Positions 1 through 5,690 of a DNA stretch of 10,121 nucleotides are shown in pieces. Position numbers and translations under genes: made by a program. Source of the DNA: JAJPJQ01 sp036522615 (GTDB taxonomy: Bacteria > Desulfobacterota > Binatia > UBA9968); the NCBI GenBank assembly GCA_036522615.1, contig DATDFN010000175.1, forward strand, positions 1 to 10,121, in the 5' to 3' direction. Positions within the stretch are counted from its first letter, which is position 1, and every line of letters starts with the position of its first letter. Below the pieces are notes generated by a model. That model was not told where the DNA came from. It worked only from the letters and a program-made list of their open reading frames with translations, and ran no database searches.

Positions 1-1
1 G

Positions 2-925
2 CCCGCGCAGGAGCGGATGCGCATGGCGTGGGCCGGCACCTCGCCGTCGAACACGCCCATTTGGGTCGCGGATCAAAAGGGCTTCTTCAAAAAAAACGGG
101 CTCAGCGCCGAGGTCATCGCGATCAGCGCCAGCACGATCACCATCCAGGCGCTGCTTACGGGGGAGGTTGACTTCATTATCGCGCCATCGGCGACGCTCG
201 TTACCTCGCGCTTGGCCGGCGCCGACGTCATTATGATCTCGACCAATCTGCCGTGGTTCATCGACCACATCGTCTCGGTCGCCGACGTTACCGCGGTGGA
301 ACAGCTCAAGGGCAAGATCGGCGGCGTGAACCGCCTGGGGACGACCTCCGACATGACGCTGCGCCTCGCGCTCAGGCGCTTCGGCCTCGATCCGGAGAAG
401 GACACGAAGATCATCGCCACCGGCGAAAACCCGCAGCGCCTGGCGGCGCTGGCGCGCAACATCACGCAGTTTACACTGTTAGCGGAACCGCTGGTCAGGG
501 AAGCCGAGAAGCGGGGCTTCAGAGACTTGGCGGACATCGGCACGCTCAAGATCCCCTATCATGTGAACGCGGTGGTCACGCGCGAGAAGATGGTGCGAGA
601 GCGGCGCCCGTTCGCGGCCAAGGTAGTACGCGCTTTCGCCGAAGCGCTGCACTTCATCAAGACGAATAAAGAAGAGACCAAGGCCCTGATCGGCAAGAAT
701 CTCAAAGTCGACGATGCCGAAGGGCTGGAGCGCGCCTACCGGGCTTACAGCGCGGCGTTCCCAGAAATCCCGTATCCTAACACCGAAGGGGTAAAAACTC
801 TGCTCGACGACATGGCGCCGCGCACGCCGAAAGCGGCGGCCGCGGATCCGAAAAGCTTCGTCGATATGAGTCTCGTCCAGGAGCTGGAAGCTTCCGGGTT
901 CTTCAAGCAGCTCTACAAAAAATAA
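2..925 (+). CDS. ABC transporter substrate-binding protein, NMT1/THI5-like (5' end outside window)
   Basis: Likely a periplasmic solute-binding protein of the SsuA/THI5/NMT1 family (PF09084-like), which captures a small organic ligand and delivers it to an ABC importer. The frame is open from the first bases of the window with no upstream stop, so the signal peptide and true start lie outside; the ATG at 17 is internal. Numbering from that ATG, the N-terminal lobe has the family's hallmark 'SPSNTPIWVADQKGFF' near residues 9-24. This is followed by a 'QALLTGEVDF' helix-turn near 44-53 and the 'GKIGGVNRLGTTSD' ligand-loop region near 98-111. The second lobe ends in an alpha-helical tail (VQELEASGFFKQLYKK). 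About 302 residues are visible, close to the mature length of the family. No permease or ATPase gene lies downstream; the next genes are on the other strand. The ligand cannot be told from sequence; sulfonate, pyrimidine and aromatic compounds are all possible in this family. Confidence 0.9.
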   Translation, partial: PAQERMRMAWAGTSPSNTPIWVADQKGFFKKNGLSAEVIAISASTITIQALLTGEVDFIIAPSATLVTSRLAGADVIMISTNLPWFIDHIVSVADVTAVEQLKGKIGGVNRLGTTSDMTLRLALRRFGLDPEKDTKIIATGENPQRLAALARNITQFTLLAEPLVREAEKRGFRDLADIGTLKIPYHVNAVVTREKMVRERRPFAAKVVRAFAEALHFIKTNKEETKALIGKNLKVDDAEGLERAYRAYSAAFPEIPYPNTEGVKTLLDDMAPRTPKAAAADPKSFVDMSLVQELEASGFFKQLYKK

Positions 926-950
926 AGGGACGGCGTTGCCGCCGTCCCTT
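925..950. terminator. bidirectional rho-independent terminator between convergent genes
   Basis: A perfect 10-bp inverted repeat, aagggacggc (925-934) and gccgtccctt (941-950), closes a 6-nt loop. It starts at the last base of the substrate-binding protein stop codon. Read on the minus strand, the stem is followed at once by a T-rich run (tattttttgt, complement of 915-924), so it best terminates the SDR-amidohydrolase transcript. On the plus strand the A-run precedes the stem and the downstream bases are not T-rich, so termination of the plus gene would be weaker. Confidence 0.75.
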
Positions 951-976
951 CGAAGAGATTAGTTCTACTTCCCAGC

Positions 977-2059
977 TTATCCCAGTGCGTAAAATCTCCG
1001 CGGGTTGTCCTCGACGATCTTCCTATGCTGCGCGGCGGAGATGCCGCCGCTCTCTCTTAAAGTCGTCAGCGCGCCGAGTTCCGTCGACGAATCGGCGTGG
1101 CCGTAATCGGTGCCGATCATCAAAGTATTCTCGCCCATGCAGCTCTTGATGAGATACGGCACGTCGTCGCCGATCTGGCAGGTGACGAAGATGCCGCAGC
1201 GCTCGATGAGATCGTCGGGCAGGCGGTTGCCGACCTTGTCGAGGCGCCGGCGCAGCTCGTAGACCACCCAGGGCACCCACGTCGCGGCGGTCTCGATGAA
1301 ACCGAAGCGCAGCTTGGGAAATAGTTTCGGGATGCCGCAGTTGATGATGCGGAACAGCGCGCCGACGTTGAAGATGCGATACTGGTTGAAAAAATCCCTG
1401 CTGCCGTCGGGATTGACCATCATATCGACCGCCGCCGCGCTGCCGTTGGACTGGTGCAGGCCGATGCAAAAATCGAGCTTCTGGGCCTGCTCATAGAGCG
1501 GGAAGAAATAAGGGTCGCTGATCTGACGCGTCCCTTCCAAAGGCCGCATGAAGATCCCGCACGCGCCGTTCTCCTTGGCGAAGCCGAGCTGATCGAGCGC
1601 GTCCGGCATGCTGAGGAGCGGCAGCGGCGCCATCCAGCGCAGCCGCCCGTCGCTGCTTTTCCAGACATCCGCCAGCCAGCGGTTATACGCGCCGCAGAGC
1701 GCGACGTCGGTATCCGTCCGCTCGGTGCATTGATCGAGAAAAATGCTCGGGTAGAGAATCTGGATGTCGATGCCGAGCTCGTCCATGTGCCGGATGCGCG
1801 CGCCGACATCGGCGAGATCGCGCGCCGCCATGGTCGTCGCCATGTCGCGGCCGATGTCGGCGGACCGCTTTTCCAGATCTTCCTTGCTGTTGAGGAAGCG
1901 AAACAAGCCGCGAATTTTGCCGTCGATCACCCAGTGCGCCCGCTGGCTGCCGTCTTCGGGCTGGAACAGCATCGGCCGGAATTTTTGTTCCGAAGGCGTG
2001 AGATAGTCCCAGGTGTGCGGGCTTTCGACCACATGAGCGTCCGCATCGATCCATCCCAT
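977..2059 (-). CDS. amidohydrolase family protein (amidohydrolase-2 / ACMSD-like TIM barrel)
   Basis: Metal-dependent hydrolase or decarboxylase of the amidohydrolase-2 family (PF04909), a cytosolic TIM-barrel enzyme. Its relatives act on aromatic acids such as aminocarboxymuconate semialdehyde and resorcylate. The 360-residue length fits. Visible landmarks are the strand-1 motif 'IDADAHVVESP' (D7, H9), 'GLHQSNG' with H202 near the end of a central strand, 'FGFIETAATWVPWVVYEL' at about 252-269, 'IGTDYGHADS' with D318 and H321, and the C-terminal 'NPRRFYAL'. The first metal motif reads DxH rather than the classical HxH; this occurs in many members of the family, so activity is not excluded. 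The ATG at 2059 has a clear GGAGGA four bases upstream. The gene begins 14 bp after the SDR stop, so the two are very likely co-transcribed and may act in one degradation pathway. Substrate and reaction type (hydrolysis or decarboxylation) are unknown. Confidence 0.9.
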   Translation of the reverse strand: MGWIDADAHVVESPHTWDYLTPSEQKFRPMLFQPEDGSQRAHWVIDGKIRGLFRFLNSKEDLEKRSADIGRDMATTMAARDLADVGARIRHMDELGIDIQILYPSIFLDQCTERTDTDVALCGAYNRWLADVWKSSDGRLRWMAPLPLLSMPDALDQLGFAKENGACGIFMRPLEGTRQISDPYFFPLYEQAQKLDFCIGLHQSNGSAAAVDMMVNPDGSRDFFNQYRIFNVGALFRIINCGIPKLFPKLRFGFIETAATWVPWVVYELRRRLDKVGNRLPDDLIERCGIFVTCQIGDDVPYLIKSCMGENTLMIGTDYGHADSSTELGALTTLRESGGISAAQHRKIVEDNPRRFYALG

Positions 2060-2073
2060 ATGCTCCTCCGTGC

Positions 2074-2838
2074 CTAGTGCAGCACCGCTCCGCCGTTCAC
2101 GAGAATCGTCTGGCCGGTTACGAACGCGCTTAGGTCCGACAACAGATACAGCGCCGTGCCGACCAGGTCCTCCGGCTGCTCAATGCGCTTGAGAATCCGC
2201 GTCGAGGCCGAGCGCTCGTAGTTTTTGAGCGCCGCCTCGGTGGCCTTTTCCTCGCTCATGGTCGCGCCGGGCGCGAGCGTGTTCACCCGGATGTTGTCCG
2301 GCCCGAGCTCGCGCGCGAGCACGCGGCTGAAGCCGACGACCGCGGCTTTCGACGTCACGTAATGCATCATCGTCAAGCCGCCGTTGAACGCCATATTGGA
2401 AGAAATGTTGACGACGCTGCCTTGCTTGCGCTGCTGCATCGCCGGCACGACCGCGCGGCTCGCGAGCCACAGCCCCTTTACATTTACGGCGAACATTCTA
2501 TCCCATGCTTCTTCGGGGATATCCTGCCAGCTGCCTTTTTCCGCCGGCACGCTCATGAAGATCGCCGCGTTGTTGATCAAGCCGTCGATTTTGCCGTAGG
2601 CGGCGAGCGTCTTCTGTGCCATCTCCTGGCAGCTCGTGAAGTTGGACACATCGACTTTAGTCGCGAGCGCCCGGCCGCCGCTGTCCTGAATCGCCTTGGC
2701 GACTCCCTCCGACGCGTGTCCGTCGATATCGGCGACGACCGCAGTGCCGCCTTCGCGCGCGACCCCCAGGCAATAGGCCTTCCCGATGCCGTGCCCGCCG
2801 CCGGTCACGATCACAACTTTGCCGTCCAATAATCCCAT
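2074..2838 (-). CDS. SDR family NAD(P)-dependent oxidoreductase (classical type)
   Basis: Classical short-chain dehydrogenase/reductase of 254 residues, a cytosolic alcohol/ketone oxidoreductase. The Rossmann cofactor loop TGGGHGIG lies at 12-19. An acidic D37 at the end of the second strand favours NAD(H) over NADP(H). Further motifs are VDVS (D63), NNAA (89-92) and N119 of the catalytic tetrad. The catalytic set is S147, Y160 and K164 (HYVTSK), followed by 'RVNTLAPGATMS' after the sixth strand and the C-terminal 'FVTGQTILVNGG'. All catalytic residues are present. The ATG at 2838 is preceded by a modest purine stretch (aaaaggg). It is the first gene of a two-gene unit with the amidohydrolase. 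It resembles 3-oxoacyl-ACP reductase-like and cyclohexanol/aromatic-diol dehydrogenases; with this neighbour a catabolic role is more likely than fatty acid synthesis, but that is inference. Confidence 0.92.
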   Translation of the reverse strand: MGLLDGKVVIVTGGGHGIGKAYCLGVAREGGTAVVADIDGHASEGVAKAIQDSGGRALATKVDVSNFTSCQEMAQKTLAAYGKIDGLINNAAIFMSVPAEKGSWQDIPEEAWDRMFAVNVKGLWLASRAVVPAMQQRKQGSVVNISSNMAFNGGLTMMHYVTSKAAVVGFSRVLARELGPDNIRVNTLAPGATMSEEKATEAALKNYERSASTRILKRIEQPEDLVGTALYLLSDLSAFVTGQTILVNGGAVLH

Positions 2839-2887
2839 CGCGCCCTTTTATTCCCGGGTCGGAAGCGGCCCGGCGAATTCAGTCAAC

Positions 2888-2916
2888 CACCTACATCGCT
2901 TAACCGGACCTGTCAA
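2888..2916 (-). promoter_or_regulatory. possible promoter for the SDR-amidohydrolase pair
   Basis: On the minus strand a perfect -35 hexamer TTGACA (complement of 2911-2916) lies 17 bp before taggtg (complement of 2888-2893), about 50 bp upstream of the SDR start. The -10 match is poor (two of six bases), so this rests mainly on the -35 and the intergenic position between divergent genes. Confidence 0.3.
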
Positions 2917-2956
2917 ATACCGTCGCCGTGACTTAGCATCGCGGCGCGCAGCGTAG

Positions 2957-2985
2957 TTGCAGCCCTCACGACCCCTTGGTATCGT
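2957..2985 (+). promoter_or_regulatory. possible promoter for the deacetylase-glycosyltransferase pair
   Basis: ttgcag (2957-2962), a 17-bp spacer and tatcgt (2980-2985) form a weak sigma70-like pair. Transcription would start around 2992, only a few bases before the deacetylase ATG at 2995, giving an almost leaderless message. That agrees with the absence of a Shine-Dalgarno sequence there. The hexamers match only three and four of six bases, so confidence is low. Confidence 0.25.
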
Positions 2986-2994
2986 TGACGCACG

Positions 2995-3792
2995 ATGAAG
3001 CGGTCCGTCCTCGTTCTCACGTATCATCACGTCAACGATCACGAAGGAGACCTCGTCACCGTATCGCCGCGGATTTTTGAGCAGCAGATCGCCGCGCTGG
3101 CCGAGCGCGGCTACACCTTTCTCACCGCCGACGATTTCGCGGCGATTATCCGCGGCGGGCGCGAAGCGCCGCGGCGGCCCGTGCTGATCACGTTCGACGA
3201 CGGCTATCTCGACACCTGGCTGCACGCTTATCCGGTGCTGAAGCGCTTCGGCGCGCGCGCCTGCTTGTTTCTCGTCACCTCATGGGTAGCCGATCGGAGC
3301 GACCGCCGGGAGCCCGGCGTGTTTATCCCCGATCATGAAGACACGACCGCGGCGCTGACGCGCCACGGCGCGGAAGCCGAGTGCGCGCTCACCTGGGGCG
3401 AAGTCGAGGCGATGGCGCGCGACGGCGTGATGGACGTGCAGTCGCACACGCAAACACACCTGCGCTGCCGCGTGTCGGAGAACAGCGCCGAGGCGATCGC
3501 GCGCGAGCTTGCCGGCAGCCGCGAGATCATCGAAAGCCGCCTCGGCAAGAGTTGCCGCCATCTCGCCTGGCCGAAAGGGAAGTACGACGCGGAGGCGATT
3601 CGGCTCGCGCGCTCTCTGGGTTATGAGGCGCTATTCACCACGCTCCGCGGGGCGAACCCGGTCCCGGGCGATCTCTCCGAGATCAAGCGCCTGGAAGTGA
3701 AGCCGAAGCATCCCGCGTGGCTCCTCTCGCGCATGGGCATCTACGCGCGTCCGCTCGTCGGCGGCCTGTACTCACGGATGCGGGGCGAGTGA
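2995..3792 (+). CDS. polysaccharide deacetylase family protein (NodB homology domain, CE4)
   Basis: A carbohydrate esterase family 4 protein, which removes N- or O-acetyl groups from glycans with a divalent metal. In its 265 residues the motif set is complete: 'TYHHV' at 9-13, motif 1 TFDDG at 66-70 (catalytic base and metal Asp, D68/D69), motif 2 SHTQTH with metal ligands H151 and H155, and a 'WPKGKYD' element at 192-198 in the place of motif 3. About 80 residues separate motifs 1 and 2, longer than in minimal NodB domains. There is no signal peptide or membrane segment, so it probably acts in the cytoplasm or on the inner membrane face. An in-frame TGA three codons upstream (2986) makes ATG 2995 the first possible start; no Shine-Dalgarno is visible. 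The GT4 gene follows about 43 bp downstream, suggesting joint work on an envelope glycan. Confidence 0.9.
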   Translation: MKRSVLVLTYHHVNDHEGDLVTVSPRIFEQQIAALAERGYTFLTADDFAAIIRGGREAPRRPVLITFDDGYLDTWLHAYPVLKRFGARACLFLVTSWVADRSDRREPGVFIPDHEDTTAALTRHGAEAECALTWGEVEAMARDGVMDVQSHTQTHLRCRVSENSAEAIARELAGSREIIESRLGKSCRHLAWPKGKYDAEAIRLARSLGYEALFTTLRGANPVPGDLSEIKRLEVKPKHPAWLLSRMGIYARPLVGGLYSRMRGE

Positions 3793-3835
3793 CGGCGACG
3801 AATAAGCCGATCGATTCTCGACTTCGGGTGAGCGT

Positions 3836-4933
3836 CTGAAAATCCTGCAAACCAACTTTCACCGGCTCTGGTCGGGCGAGACCGGACGGACCTTGATGTT
3901 GTCGCGCGAGCTCGTGAAGCGCGGGCATACCGTCATGATCGCGACGCCGGAAGAATCCGCGCTGGCGCGGCGCGCGCGCGACGCCGGCATTCCGGTCTTT
4001 ACCGATGTCGAGTTTCGCAACACGAAAAATCCCTTTCAGTTTTTTCGCGACATCGCGGCGCTTGGAAGCTTCGTCCGCGCGGAGCATTTCGATCTCATCC
4101 ACACCCACGGCTCCAGGGACATGTGGAGCGCGGCGCTCGCGCGCACGATTTTTCGCCTCAAGCAGCCGATCCTGCTCACGCGCCACAACGTCAAGCGCGT
4201 GCGCTTTCACGCGTTCAACCGCTGGATCTACCGCCGCGGGATCGACCGCATTGTTCTGACGAGCGGGGCGGCGCGAGAAAATTACCGGCCGTTTTTTGCA
4301 GCGGGAATCCTCGAAGAGAGCGAAGCGACCGTCATCCATTCGAGCGTCGACATCGAGCGCTTCGCCGGCCCGCGCCATCCGGAAAAGATTCGCGCAGAGC
4401 TCGGTATCACGAGCGCGACGCCCTTGATCGGCCTCATCGGCCGTATCGTTAAAGACAAGGGCCCGTTGGTTCTCCTCGACGCCGTACCGGAGATTCTCAA
4501 AGAATTTCCCGACGCGCTTTTCATCCTCGTCGGCAAGCCGGGGAAGCTGGAGCAGCACGTCCGCGACCTCATCAAGAGCCGCGGGCTCGAGCGCTCCGTG
4601 CGCCTCCTCGGCTTCCGCGAAGACATCGTCGATATCACCGCGGCGCTCGACCTTTCCGTGCTGCCGACGAAGAGCGAGTCTTCCCCGGCGGTCGTGAAAG
4701 AGGCGATGCTGCTCGGCAAGCCCGTCGTCGCGAGCCGCGTCGGCGGCGTGCCGGAAGTCCTCGACGAGAGCAGGGGAATCCTGATCCCGCCCGACGATCC
4801 CGCCGCGCTCGCCCGCGCCGTCGTCGAGGCGCTGCGCCGGCCGCCGCAGACCGAGGGCCTGCCGGAGAGATTTACACCGGCGTTTCTGTGCGAGTCCTAT
4901 CTCAAGGTGTACAAAGAGCTGGTAGGCAACTAG
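3836..4933 (+). CDS. glycosyltransferase family 4 protein, probable CTG start
   Basis: GT4-type (GT-B fold, retaining) glycosyltransferase that transfers a sugar from a nucleotide donor to a glycan or lipid acceptor. About 365 residues from CTG 3836. The N-terminal Rossmann strand and glycine loop read KILQTNFHRLWSGETGRT (residues 2-19), followed by 'RGHTVMIATP' and 'LIHTHGSRD' (H91). The C-terminal domain has 'LIGLIGRIVKDKG', 'LFILVGKPG', the E-x7-E nucleotide-sugar motif (E281, E289) and 'VASRVGGVPEVL'. The frame has no ATG or GTG before the glycine loop. The earliest standard codon, TTG 3893, would delete the first strand and loop, so CTG 3836 is preferred; gggtgag at 3826-3832 is a weak ribosome site. 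An in-frame TAA at 3803 bounds the extension. The gene follows the deacetylase on the same strand. Donor and acceptor cannot be told. Confidence 0.85.
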   Translation: MKILQTNFHRLWSGETGRTLMLSRELVKRGHTVMIATPEESALARRARDAGIPVFTDVEFRNTKNPFQFFRDIAALGSFVRAEHFDLIHTHGSRDMWSAALARTIFRLKQPILLTRHNVKRVRFHAFNRWIYRRGIDRIVLTSGAARENYRPFFAAGILEESEATVIHSSVDIERFAGPRHPEKIRAELGITSATPLIGLIGRIVKDKGPLVLLDAVPEILKEFPDALFILVGKPGKLEQHVRDLIKSRGLERSVRLLGFREDIVDITAALDLSVLPTKSESSPAVVKEAMLLGKPVVASRVGGVPEVLDESRGILIPPDDPAALARAVVEALRRPPQTEGLPERFTPAFLCESYLKVYKELVGN

Positions 4934-4987
4934 CAAGCGATCATTTCCACCTTCACGTTCAGACCGCCGTCGTTTCTAAAATAATCT

Positions 4988-5029
4988 TAGCACGCGACTT
5001 GTGGACGCATTCCCGCGTGCTAGCTTTTA
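4988..5029 (+). terminator. inverted repeat with T-rich tail, likely terminator of the GT4 gene
   Basis: Perfect 9-bp arms tagcacgcg (4988-4996) and cgcgtgcta (5014-5022) enclose a 17-nt loop and are followed by gcttttatt. It lies 54 bp after the GT4 stop and 39 bp before the next start. The loop is long for a textbook terminator, so an operator or leader structure for the downstream selenoprotein gene is an alternative. The 4934-5061 intergenic stretch shows nothing else except the Shine-Dalgarno of the next gene. Confidence 0.5.
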
Positions 5030-5061
5030 TTCATACGAGCTTTTGAAAGGAGGGTCTTAAA

Positions 5062-5661
5062 ATGGCATGGATTAAAACGTTCGAAGAGAGCGAGGCGCAG
5101 GGCCTGCTGGCCTGGGTTTACCGCGTGATGCGCTGGACGCAGGGACGGGTGCCGAACATCGTCAAGGTCTCGAGCCTGCACCCGCGGCTTCTGGTAACGC
5201 TGGGACCGCTTTTTCGCACGCTGATGGAAGGCCCGTCGCCGCTCAGCCGCGCCCAGCGGAAGATGATCGCGATCGTGTCGTCGAGGGTGAACAACTGCTT
5301 CTATTGAACGGAGTCCAACGGAGAGTTTCTCCGTAAAGAGCTGAACGACGCACAATTGGCCGACGCGCTGCAGGAAGATTACCGCAAGGCTCCGATCGGG
5401 CCCGAGATGATGGAAATGTTGTCCTTCGCCGAGAACGTGACGCGCGACGCGAGTCGGGTCGCCGCCGAAGATATCGCGCGGCTGCGCTCGGCCGGCTTTT
5501 CCGATCGCGCGATTCTGGACGCCGCGCATATCGCCGGCTTCTTCTGCTACATGAACCGGGTCGTGCAGGCGCTCGGCGCCGACACGCGATCGAGCGTTTC
5601 TGCGACGGCGAAAGAAGCGGTGCCGCACGGGCTCGCGGCGGGCGAGGTTTTGCCAACTTGA
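5062..5661 (+). CDS. AhpD-like peroxidase-related selenoprotein (CxxU), UGA-recoded
   Basis: A 199-residue protein of the carboxymuconolactone decarboxylase/AhpD superfamily, long 'peroxidase-related' type, expected to act in the cytosol as a thiol/selenol peroxidase or redox protein. Reading stops at TGA 5305-5307, but the same frame continues with family-typical sequence to the TGA at 5659. The TGA falls at residue 82 in 'NNCFY-U-TESNGEFLRKEL', exactly where AhpD proteins have the second Cys of CxxC, so it most likely encodes selenocysteine. After the TGA come a helical segment and the family-typical 'ILDAAHIAGFFCYMNRVVQALG' (about 151-172). A stem-loop of SECIS shape begins 10 nt past the TGA. 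The start is secure: AAAGGAGGG (5046-5054) seven bases before ATG. The AhpD proton-relay positions hold K67 (usually Glu, 12 before C79) and N86 (usually His, 4 after the second Cys). The gene appears monocistronic. A TGC/TGT-to-TGA mutation (pseudogene) or sequencing error is the alternative, and less likely. Sec-insertion genes are not in the window. Confidence 0.85.
5305..5334 (+). promoter_or_regulatory. candidate bacterial SECIS element following the Sec UGA codon
   Basis: Seventeen bases separate UGA 5305-5307 from an apical loop GUU (5325-5327). The loop is closed by a perfect 7-bp stem, acggaga (5318-5324) with tctccgt (5328-5334). The G at the first loop position, the small loop and the distance from the UGA all match what SelB-dependent bacterial SECIS hairpins need, and resemble the spacing in E. 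coli fdhF. If the last A-U pair opens, the loop is AGUUU with G second, also acceptable. The hairpin lies inside coding sequence, as expected for bacteria. Confidence 0.7.
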
Positions 5662-5664
5662 AGA

Positions 5665-5685
5665 CTTATTTCTTGCGAAAATAAG
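5665..5685. terminator. short A/T stem-loop between convergent genes
   Basis: cttattt (5665-5671) and aaataag (5679-5685) form a 7-bp, mostly A-T stem around a 7-nt loop. It sits in the 29-bp gap between the selenoprotein stop and the aminotransferase stop. It has no T-run on either side and is thermodynamically weak; the position is its main support. Confidence 0.25.
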
Positions 5686-5690
5686 CGGTT

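Noticed and set aside
3683..4936. Long antisense open frame (417 codons) opposite the GT4 gene
   Set aside because: Its translation is rich in Arg, Ala and Asp with no family motifs, and it mirrors the strong G/C third-position bias of the GT4 gene; it is a shadow.
5305..5661. Selenoprotein gene as a pseudogene or as two separate small genes
   Set aside because: The only interruption is a TGA at the redox Cys position, followed by a SECIS-like hairpin; the frame and family match continue unbroken. The downstream piece has no good ribosome site of its own.
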